Source: Stenotrophomonas cyclobalanopsidis (GTDB lineage Bacteria > Pseudomonadota > Gammaproteobacteria > Xanthomonadales > Xanthomonadaceae). Taken from it: DNA of 39,891 nucleotides. Under the pieces are notes generated by a model that worked only from the letters and a program-made list of their open reading frames with translations, ran no database searches and was not told where the DNA came from. Location: assembly GCF_008710035.1 (NCBI RefSeq), contig NZ_VYKI01000033.1, positions 1 through 39,891 on the forward strand. Direction: 5' to 3'. A program made the translations under genes and the position numbers. This document shows positions 16,460 through 23,854 of this stretch, piece after piece. The number at the start of each line of letters is the position of its first letter. The stretch's first letter is position 1.

Positions 16460-18445
16460 ATGCGCAAGACAATGATGGCCGCGTTGCTGGCGCTGGCCTG
16501 TGCCGCGCCGGCTGCGGCCGGTGCCGTGGACCTGGAAAAGTACATCCGCCAGGAGACATTCCAGGACATCAAGATTTCGCCGGGGGGCGACTACTTCGCT
16601 GCCACCGTGCCGTTGGAAGACAGCACGGCTGTCGTCATCATGCGGACGTCGGACAACACGCCGATGGGCACTTTCCGCCCGCCCCGCAACAACCATGCGA
16701 CCAGCTTTGACTGGGTCAGCAACGAGCGCGTGCTGATCGAGCTGTCCGAGAAGTTCGGCTCGCTGGATGAGCCGCAGCGCACCGGTGAGCTGTACGCGGT
16801 CAACGCCAATGGCGGGCGCGGCGAGCTGCTGGTCGGTTACCGGGTGGAAGGCAACGGGCCCGGTACCCGCATCCAGCCGAAGAAGGTGGAGGCGGTGGCC
16901 GCCTTCCTCACCGACGAGCTGGCCAATGACGACCGCAACGTGCTGGTCGCGGTGTGGCCGTTCGGCAATGATCCCTTCACCCGCGTGGAGCGGCTGGACG
17001 TCACCACGGGTCGCCGCGTGCAGGTCGCGGGCTCGCCGGTACGCAAGGCCAGCTTCACCACCGACAACAAGGGCGACGTGCGTTTCGCCCGTGGTGCCGG
17101 CGGTGACAACGTCAACAAGCTCTACTACCGCCAGCCGAGCAACAACCAGTGGGTGCTGGTCAACGACGAAGCGGTGAGCAACCGGGTCGAGACGGCCCTT
17201 GGTTTTGCTGAAGACAACAGCGTGGCCTACCTGCAGGTCCAGCAGCCGAAGGGCCCGGACGCCATCGTCAGCTGGAACCCGGAGACCGGCGAACGGAAGA
17301 CCCTGCTGGCCGATGACGTGGTCGATCCGTACCACATCATCTTCCGCAACGGCACCCGCGTGCCGGTGGGTGCGCTGTACCTGGGCGATACCACCCGCAG
17401 CCGTTTCTTTGACGAGACGTCGGCCGATGCGCGCCTGTACCACAGCCTGGAAGCGGCCTTCAAACAGCCGGTCTACATCACCTCCAGCACGCGTGATGGC
17501 AAGAAAGTGCTGGTGGAAACCTGGACCGGCAACGATCCCGGCGCCTTCTACGTGTTCGATACGGTGGCCAAGTCGGCGCAGCACCTGATCAGCCGCAGCG
17601 AGTGGCTGGACGTGGACAAGACCGCGCCGGTGCGCGCTGTCTCGCTGAAGGCCCGCGATGGCCTGCCGCTGCACGGCTTCCTGACGCTGCCGCACGGCAG
17701 CGACGGTCGCAACCTGCCGATGGTGGTGTTACCGCATGGTGGGCCGTACCAGGTCTTCGATTCCGGACGCTATGACATGGAATCGCAGATGCTGGCCGAC
17801 GCCGGCTATGCAGTGCTGCAGATCAACTTCCGTGGTTCGGACAACTATGGCCGCGCGCATGCCCAGGCCGGTGCACGGCAGTGGGGCGGCGCCATGCAGG
17901 ACGACGTCACCGATGCGACCCGCTGGGCCGTCGCGCAGGGCATCGCCAACAAGGACCGCATCTGCATCTACGGTGCCAGCTACGGCGCGTACTCGGCGAT
18001 GATGGGTGCCGCGCGCGAACCGGGCATGTACAAGTGCGCCGCCGGCTACGTGGGGGTGTATGACCTGCCGATGATGTTCAGCCGTGGTGATGTGCAGGAG
18101 CGTCGTTCGGGCATGACCTACCTGCGCGACTGGCTGGGCGACCCGGCGAAGCTGGGTGCGGTCTCGCCGGTCACCCTTGCCGGGCAGATCAAGGTGCCGG
18201 TGTTCCTCGCGGCCGGTGGCGAAGACAAGCGCGCGCCGATCGAGCACACCAAGCGCCTGGAGGCGGCGCTGAAGAAGGCGGGCACGCCGGTGGAAAGCCT
18301 GTACTACAGCACCGAAGGCCACGGCTTCTACCGCCCCGAGCACGAGCGCGAGTACTACAGCCGCCTGCTGGCATTCCTGTCCAACAGCCTGGGGGGTGCC
18401 AAGGCCAGTGCGGCAGCGGCGAAGGCCAGCGGCAAGGCGCCGTAA
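16460..18445 (+). CDS. Secreted S9-family (prolyl oligopeptidase-type) peptidase
   Basis: A 661-residue serine peptidase. The start MRKTMMAALLALACAAPAAA follows GGGGGAAGG and begins a signal peptide cleaved near residue 20. The N-terminal half is a beta-propeller-like domain. The alpha/beta-hydrolase domain starts near residue 400 and has the nucleophile elbow GASYGAYS (Ser507), an acid in GGEDKRAP (Asp589) and a histidine in EGHGFYRPEHE (His621). It probably trims oligopeptides in the periplasm. It runs toward the POT transporter gene; the two converge on the 18446-18592 hairpin cluster. The exact bond preference is not readable. Confidence 0.92.
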   Translation: MRKTMMAALLALACAAPAAAGAVDLEKYIRQETFQDIKISPGGDYFAATVPLEDSTAVVIMRTSDNTPMGTFRPPRNNHATSFDWVSNERVLIELSEKFGSLDEPQRTGELYAVNANGGRGELLVGYRVEGNGPGTRIQPKKVEAVAAFLTDELANDDRNVLVAVWPFGNDPFTRVERLDVTTGRRVQVAGSPVRKASFTTDNKGDVRFARGAGGDNVNKLYYRQPSNNQWVLVNDEAVSNRVETALGFAEDNSVAYLQVQQPKGPDAIVSWNPETGERKTLLADDVVDPYHIIFRNGTRVPVGALYLGDTTRSRFFDETSADARLYHSLEAAFKQPVYITSSTRDGKKVLVETWTGNDPGAFYVFDTVAKSAQHLISRSEWLDVDKTAPVRAVSLKARDGLPLHGFLTLPHGSDGRNLPMVVLPHGGPYQVFDSGRYDMESQMLADAGYAVLQINFRGSDNYGRAHAQAGARQWGGAMQDDVTDATRWAVAQGIANKDRICIYGASYGAYSAMMGAAREPGMYKCAAGYVGVYDLPMMFSRGDVQERRSGMTYLRDWLGDPAKLGAVSPVTLAGQIKVPVFLAAGGEDKRAPIEHTKRLEAALKKAGTPVESLYYSTEGHGFYRPEHEREYYSRLLAFLSNSLGGAKASAAAAKASGKAP

Positions 18446-18465
18446 GTCCAGTCGTGCGCTTGAGC

Positions 18466-18580
18466 AGGCCGGGCAGCCAAGGCTGTCCGGCCTGGGAACA
18501 CCATGAGACCCGCTGCGCTGCGGGTCGGGCTGCCCGCGCTGTGTGACGGCGGGCAGGCCAAGGCGCCCTGATCGGGCGCC
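18466..18580. repeat. Cluster of four consecutive hairpins between convergent genes
   Basis: Four separate stems: AGGCCGGGCAGCC-aa-GGCTGTCCGGCCT (18466-18493), GACCCGC/GCGGGTC (18507-18526), CTGCCCGC/GCGGGCAG (18530-18556) and GGCGCCC/GGGCGCC (18562-18580). None has a T run or a GTAG head. They occupy nearly the whole 147-bp space between the S9 peptidase stop and the transporter stop and probably protect or end both transcripts. Confidence 0.75.
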
Positions 18581-18592
18581 GGTGCACGGAGG

Positions 18593-21514
18593 CTACTTCA
18601 CCCCGTGCATCATCCGCTTCAGCAGCGGCGCGGCGATGAAGGCCGCCACCGCACAGCCCAGACCGATCCACATCAACAGCCAGAACAGGTGCGCATAAGC
18701 GCCTGCGGCCGCCACCCTGTCCAGCGTCTCGCCTTCGGGCACCTCGATCGCCGCCAGCTTGCCGAACAGCGCGGCCAGCGTTTCGGAGAACGCGGTCGCA
18801 AGGAACCAGGTGCCCATCATCAGGCTCATCACCCGCGGCACGGCCAGCTGGGTCACCGCCGACAGGCCGACCGGCGACAGGCACATCTCGCCGCTGGCCA
18901 GCAGGAAGTAGGCCAGCACCAGCCACCACACGCTGGCCATTTCGCCAGTGGCGCCGACCTGCTGTGCGGCCAGCGCCAGCGGCACGAACGACAGTGCACC
19001 GATGACCAGACCCCAGGCCGACTTCACCGGCTTGCCCGGCTCCCAGCCGCGGCGGTCCATCCAGGTCCACAGCGCGGCGAAGGCCGGTGCCAGCAGCACC
19101 AGGAACAGGCCGCCCAGATAGGTAAGCGAACCGGCAGTCTGCGGAATCACCAGGCAGTCGCGCACCAGCAGCACCAGCATCAGCGCGACGATGGCGATGA
19201 AGAATGCACGTGGCGCGTTCGAGCCAGGGCGACGCTCGGACAGGCGCGCGCTGACCACGAAGCCCAGCGGTGCCAGCAGCAGCGAGACGATCGACCATGG
19301 CAGCGGGGTGCCGCCGGTGATGACCAGCGCCGGCACGATGTCCTTGGTCAGCAGGCGGTCGGTGAAGGTGACCCACGAGCCGTAGGACTGCTCGTACATG
19401 GTGAAGAACACCAGCGCCATGAAGATCAGCACCATCAGCGCGATCATCTGCTGGCGCTGCACCGGGGTGCACTTGCTGCCAGTGAACCAGGCGAACCAGA
19501 CCAGCACGCCGCCCAGCACCACCAGCATCAGCATCAGCGCCAGGCTGATCTCGCCGCCGAGGGCGAAGGCGCCGTTGCCGGCGGCCCACATCAGCCACGC
19601 CACCGGCAGAACGCCGACCACCGCGCACAGGTAGATCAGCCATTCGCGCGGCAGGCCCAGCACCTTCTGCTTCAGTGCGGCCGGCTGCGGCGGTTCGGCG
19701 TGGCCCTGCAGGTACTTCTGGCCCCAGAGGAACATCGCCAGGCCGGCGAGCATGCCGATGCCAGCGGCGCCGAAGCCGTACTTCCAGCCATAGGCCTCGC
19801 CGAGGAAGCCGCAGACCAGCGAGGAGAACAGCGCGCCGAGGTTGATGCCGGCGTAGAACAGCGAGAAGCCCGAATCGCGGCGCGGGTCATCCTGCGGGTA
19901 GAGTTTGCCGACGATGGTGGAGATGTTCGGCTTGAGGAAGCCAACGCCCATGATGATCAGCGCCAGCGACAGGTAGGTCACCGCCAGGGCCGAGGTATCG
20001 CGCACCACCTCACCGTTGACCCGGTAGGCGGCGTGGCCCTCGAAGGCCATGCCGAGGTGACCCAGCACCAGCAGGATGCCGCCGAACAGCACCGCCCGGC
20101 GCATGCCCAGCCAGCGATCGGCCAGCATGCCGCCGAACACGGGGATGCAATAGACCAGGCCGCCGTAGGCGCCCAGCAGGTCCAGGCCGGCCTTGTCGCC
20201 GAACAGGTGGTACTTGGTGAGATACAGCAGCAGCAGCGCCTTCATCCCGTAGAAGGAAAAGCGCTCCCACATTTCGGTGAAGAAGCAGACGTAGACGCCT
20301 TTCGGGTGGCCGAGGAAGTCGTCGGAAGCAATCGCGGTGGAATTCATCGGCGGATTATAGGCGCGCGCCGGGTAGCGCAGCCAGGCCAGGTCGCGGCGGT
20401 GGGCCTTGAACCGGCCGAACAGCAGCGTCGGCGGATACATCGCCACCGCCAGCGCGCAGGCCACCAGCAGCAGGCCGGCCACCGAATCCAGCGCGTACAG
20501 GCTGCCGTGGGTCGGCCCCCAGATCGCCAGCGCGGCCACGTACAGCAGCTTCAGCACATACAGATGCAGCAGGTAGAAGAACATCGGCGCCGCACCGATC
20601 TCGGCCAGCGGGCGCAGGGCGCGGGCCAGCGGCGGCCATTCGTACAGGCGCAGCAGCAACAGGCCCACGCCCAGGGTCAGCAGCAGGAACTGCAGCGACG
20701 GCGGGTACTTGGTCACGTTGAACACGCTCATCCAGGTGCGCAGGTCGCTGTCCTGGTGGTGCCACGGCGCATCGCCATAGCCGTTGGCCAGGCGCAGCAG
20801 GGCGAAGGCCGCCAGTGCACCCAGCCCGGCCCACAGCAGCCAGCGCTGGCGCTGCGCCGGGTCGCGGTCGCGGGCGAACCACGGCCCCATCAGGTAGCCC
20901 AGCACGATCACGCCGATCCACGGCAGTACCGGGTAGGACGTGCGCAGGCGCAGGACGCCGGTCTCGATCCAGTCGCGCTGGTGCAGTACTTTCCACAGCA
21001 CGGGCAGCACGCCGTTGCCTTCCACGCGCACGCCATCGAACAGGTTGTGGCCGGCCACCAGCAGCACGCCCAGCACCATCAGCGCCGGGCGCGGCAGCCA
21101 CAGCAGGCCGGCCAGCGCGATCATGCTCAGGCCTATGGCCCAGATCACCTGCAGGTACAGCGTGTCCGGCGGGAACTGGAAGGTCCAGGCGAAGTTGACC
21201 AGGGTCAGCTCCAGGACCACCAGGAACAGGCCGCGGTTGAGCAGGAAGGCGGCGATGGCGCGGCGCGGGTCGGCCTGGCGCTGGCCGTACAGCCACGCCG
21301 ACAGGCCGGTGAGCAGCACGAACACCGGGGCGCACAGATGCGCCAGCAGGCGGCACGCGAACAGGGCAGGGGAGACGCTGGCCGCGTCCATCGGGTCGCC
21401 GACCTGGTGCTGCAGGAAGAAGGTCTCGCGCACGTGGTCAAGCAGCATCAGCAGCATCACGGTGCCGCGCAGCTGGTCGATGGAGGCCAGCCGGAGGGAG
21501 GGGGGAGAGGGCAT
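18593..21514 (-). CDS. DUF1624 (HGSNAT-like) membrane protein fused in frame to a POT-family peptide transporter
   Basis: One open frame of 973 codons counted from the ATG at 21514. Residues about 1-389 are a DUF1624/heparan-alpha-glucosaminide acetyltransferase-type membrane protein: RLASIDQLRG, MLLDHVRETFFLQHQ and many membrane helices, ending WLRYPARAYN. The rest (584 residues from the ATG at 20347) is a complete proton-coupled POT di-/tripeptide transporter with the ExxER signature FTEMWERFSFYGMKALL, FGGMLADRWLG and about 14 helices. No stop codon separates them, and the linker is only about eight residues. Both modules look full length, so this is either a true fusion or a stop-loss joining two genes. 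The POT part may also be made alone from 20347. Confidence 0.8.
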   Translation of the reverse strand: MPSPPSLRLASIDQLRGTVMLLMLLDHVRETFFLQHQVGDPMDAASVSPALFACRLLAHLCAPVFVLLTGLSAWLYGQRQADPRRAIAAFLLNRGLFLVVLELTLVNFAWTFQFPPDTLYLQVIWAIGLSMIALAGLLWLPRPALMVLGVLLVAGHNLFDGVRVEGNGVLPVLWKVLHQRDWIETGVLRLRTSYPVLPWIGVIVLGYLMGPWFARDRDPAQRQRWLLWAGLGALAAFALLRLANGYGDAPWHHQDSDLRTWMSVFNVTKYPPSLQFLLLTLGVGLLLLRLYEWPPLARALRPLAEIGAAPMFFYLLHLYVLKLLYVAALAIWGPTHGSLYALDSVAGLLLVACALAVAMYPPTLLFGRFKAHRRDLAWLRYPARAYNPPMNSTAIASDDFLGHPKGVYVCFFTEMWERFSFYGMKALLLLYLTKYHLFGDKAGLDLLGAYGGLVYCIPVFGGMLADRWLGMRRAVLFGGILLVLGHLGMAFEGHAAYRVNGEVVRDTSALAVTYLSLALIIMGVGFLKPNISTIVGKLYPQDDPRRDSGFSLFYAGINLGALFSSLVCGFLGEAYGWKYGFGAAGIGMLAGLAMFLWGQKYLQGHAEPPQPAALKQKVLGLPREWLIYLCAVVGVLPVAWLMWAAGNGAFALGGEISLALMLMLVVLGGVLVWFAWFTGSKCTPVQRQQMIALMVLIFMALVFFTMYEQSYGSWVTFTDRLLTKDIVPALVITGGTPLPWSIVSLLLAPLGFVVSARLSERRPGSNAPRAFFIAIVALMLVLLVRDCLVIPQTAGSLTYLGGLFLVLLAPAFAALWTWMDRRGWEPGKPVKSAWGLVIGALSFVPLALAAQQVGATGEMASVWWLVLAYFLLASGEMCLSPVGLSAVTQLAVPRVMSLMMGTWFLATAFSETLAALFGKLAAIEVPEGETLDRVAAAGAYAHLFWLLMWIGLGCAVAAFIAAPLLKRMMHGVK
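20348..20359 (-). promoter_or_regulatory. Perfect TATAAT six bases before the internal POT start codon
   Basis: On the minus strand TATAAT (20359-20354) is followed by CCGCCG and then the ATG at 20347. A transcript starting about seven bases past the hexamer would begin at the A of the ATG and be leaderless. No clear TTGACA-like element lies at the right spacing. The spot codes for the linker of the fused frame. Confidence 0.45.
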
Positions 21515-21542
21515 GCGGAGCAACGGCCGGGTACAGCATAAA

Positions 21543-21555
21543 GATATAACATATC
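21543..21555. promoter_or_regulatory. Perfect GATAT-aac-ATATC palindrome in a divergent promoter region
   Basis: GATATAACATATC lies in the AT-rich core of the 199-bp gap (21515-21713) between the divergent DUF1624-POT and OPT genes. It is 28 bp from the DUF1624 start codon. This is a candidate operator for an unknown regulator. No Shine-Dalgarno is seen for the minus-strand gene. Confidence 0.4.
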
Positions 21556-21713
21556 ATTTGCGGGGCGGCCAGTCCGGCTTTGCTGCATCGGCCGGTTGCC
21601 TGTGCACGCCCGCGGCCGTTGCACGGCAGCAGCCGGCCCCATCCTTTGGCACGCTGGACTTGCTCTGCCCTGAACGCTAGCGTGGCAGGGATTTTTTGCC
21701 AGCAGGGGCTTCC

Positions 21714-23678
21714 ATGAACCATGACGCTGCGCCCAAGCAGCTCACTTTCCGCGCAGTGGCCCTGGCCATCGTGCTGGCGGTGGTGCTGTCGGCGGCCAAC
21801 GCCTATCTCGGTCTGTTCGCAGGCCTGACCATCGCCACCGCCATTCCCGCGGCGGTCATCTCCATGGGCGTGCTGCGCCTGCTGGGCGGTGGTTCCATCC
21901 TCGAAAACAACATCGTCCAGACCGGCGCTTCGGCCGGTTCGTCCATCGCCGCCGGTGTCATCTTCACCATCCCGGCGCTGGTCATCATGGGTTACTGGCC
22001 CGACTTCAGGTACTGGTGGGTGCTGGGCATCGCCGGCCTGGGCGGCCTGCTGGGCGTACTGTTCTCGGTGCCGCTGCGCCGCTCGATGATCGTCGAAGAT
22101 CCGCTGCCGTTCCCGGAAGGCAAGGCCGCGGCCGAAGTGCTCAAGGCCGGTGAGAACCCCGGCCCGGGCCTGAAGATCCTCGGCCTGTCGGCCGTCATCG
22201 GCGCCTTCGTCAAGCTGGCCGCCGAAAGCGGCCTGCGCCTGATCCCCGATGCCTGGTCGACCTCGGCCTACGTCGGCAGCTCCAAGATCACCGCCTTCAT
22301 CGGCACCAACCTGTCGCCGGCCCTGCTGGGCGTGGGCTACATCGTTGGCCTGAATGTCGGCATCGTGGTCGTGTCCGGTTCGATCCTGACCTGGCACATC
22401 GCCATCCCGATCTACCAGGCGTTCTTCATGAACACCGATCCGGCCCTGGCCGCGTCGGTCGCCGCCGCCTCGTCCACCGAGGCCGCGTTCGCCATCTGGG
22501 GCGCGAAGATGCGTTACCTCGGCGTCGGCGCGATGCTGATCGGCGGCATCTGGACCCTGATCTCGCTGCGCAAGTCGCTGCTGAACGGCGTCAAGAGCGG
22601 CTTTGCCGCCGCGCGCAAGAGCGGCGGCCCGGTGCTGGCCCACACCGAGCGCGACCTGCCGATGAAGTGGATGCTGGTGGCCCTGGTGGTCTTCGTGCTG
22701 CCGCTGCTGGCCCTGTACCAGGCCATCGTCGGCCAGTGGCACGTGTCGATCCCGATGACCATCATCATGATCGTCGCCGGCTTCCTGTTCGTGTCGGTCT
22801 CGGCCTACCTGGCCGGCCTGATCGGTTCGTCCAACAACCCGGTCTCGGGCATCACCATCTCCACCATCCTGTTCGCCTCGGCCGTGCTGGTGGTGCTGCT
22901 GGGCGCCGATGGCCTCAAGCCGGTCGGTGCCGGCGGTGCGCCGCTGGGTGCGGTGGCGGCCATCATGATCGGCGCGGTGGTCTGCTGCGCCGCCGCGGTG
23001 GGCGGTGACAACCTGCAGGACCTCAAGGCCGGCTACATCGTCGGTGCCACCCCGTGGAAGCAGCAGCTGATGCTGGGCATCGGCGCGTTCTCGTGCGCGC
23101 TGATCATGGCCCCGGTGCTGAACCTGCTGGCGACCGCCTACGGCATCGGTGTGAAGTCCGAGCTGCACCCGAACGCGCTGGCCGCCCCGCAGGCGAACCT
23201 GATGGCGTCGGTGGCCAAGGGCCTGTTCGGTGGCGAACTGCCGTGGACCTTCATCGGCATCGGTGCCGTGGTCGGTGCGGTCATCATCGCCTTCGACAGC
23301 TGGCTGAAGTCGCGCAGTTCGCGCTTCCGCGTGCCGGTGCTGGCCGCCGCCATCGGCATCTACCTGCCGCTGGAACTGATGGTGCCGATCTTCCTGGGCG
23401 GCCTGATCGCCTACCTGGTCGAGCGCTTCCACAAGGTGCGTGGCGATGACGAAGAAGGCCGCGACCGCGTGCACAAGCCGGGCGTGCTGTTCGCCGCCGG
23501 CCTGATCACCGGCGAGGCGCTGATGGGTATCGCCATCGCCGTGCCGATCGTGATCAGCAGCCGCGCAGATGTGCTGGCCCTGCCGTTCCACCTGCCGGCC
23601 GCGCAGTGGTTCGGCCTGGCCGTGCTGTTCCTGGTCGGCTGGCTGATCTACCGCACCGGCAAGCGCGCGATGGCGTAA
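21714..23678 (+). CDS. OPT-family oligopeptide transporter
   Basis: A 654-residue inner-membrane protein with about 15-16 hydrophobic segments. The start MNHDAAPKQLTFRAVALAIV has AGGGG upstream. Family marks include NAYLGLFAGLTIATAIPAAV near residue 30 and SSNNPVSGITISTILFA near residue 375. Bacterial OPT members of this length import oligopeptides and sometimes metal-peptide complexes. It is divergent from the DUF1624-POT gene and followed by an S9 peptidase on the same strand, after a strong terminator. The block therefore links peptide import with peptide cleavage. Confidence 0.93.
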   Translation: MNHDAAPKQLTFRAVALAIVLAVVLSAANAYLGLFAGLTIATAIPAAVISMGVLRLLGGGSILENNIVQTGASAGSSIAAGVIFTIPALVIMGYWPDFRYWWVLGIAGLGGLLGVLFSVPLRRSMIVEDPLPFPEGKAAAEVLKAGENPGPGLKILGLSAVIGAFVKLAAESGLRLIPDAWSTSAYVGSSKITAFIGTNLSPALLGVGYIVGLNVGIVVVSGSILTWHIAIPIYQAFFMNTDPALAASVAAASSTEAAFAIWGAKMRYLGVGAMLIGGIWTLISLRKSLLNGVKSGFAAARKSGGPVLAHTERDLPMKWMLVALVVFVLPLLALYQAIVGQWHVSIPMTIIMIVAGFLFVSVSAYLAGLIGSSNNPVSGITISTILFASAVLVVLLGADGLKPVGAGGAPLGAVAAIMIGAVVCCAAAVGGDNLQDLKAGYIVGATPWKQQLMLGIGAFSCALIMAPVLNLLATAYGIGVKSELHPNALAAPQANLMASVAKGLFGGELPWTFIGIGAVVGAVIIAFDSWLKSRSSRFRVPVLAAAIGIYLPLELMVPIFLGGLIAYLVERFHKVRGDDEEGRDRVHKPGVLFAAGLITGEALMGIAIAVPIVISSRADVLALPFHLPAAQWFGLAVLFLVGWLIYRTGKRAMA

Positions 23679-23691
23679 TGGCTGGGCCCAT

Positions 23692-23716
23692 GTAGAGCCC
23701 AGCCTGTGCTCGGCTG
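23692..23716 (+). repeat. SMAG-type REP monomer
   Basis: GTAGAGCCCAGCCTGTGCTC begins 14 bases past the OPT stop codon and closes with GGCTG. It directly precedes the OPT terminator. Confidence 0.8.
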
Positions 23717-23723
23717 CCCTGGC

Positions 23724-23752
23724 AAACCGCGCTACGGCGCGGTTTCCTTTTT
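23724..23752 (+). terminator. Rho-independent terminator after the OPT gene
   Basis: Perfect nine-pair stem AAACCGCGC / GCGCGGTTT with a TACG loop, followed by CCTTTTT. Confidence 0.93.
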
Positions 23753-23854
23753 CTGGCGGTGGAACGCCCCCCGCGGGCGGCCATGACCGATGGCCTTGGC
23801 AGCCCCGCCCGCACGGGCCTACCATCGGTTTTTTGCCGTCCTGCGGAGATCCCG

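Noticed and set aside
18605..21541. Very long plus-strand open frame opposite the DUF1624-POT gene
   Set aside because: The translation is Gln/His/Arg-rich low-complexity sequence expected from the antisense of GC-rich coding DNA; the minus strand encodes recognised families.
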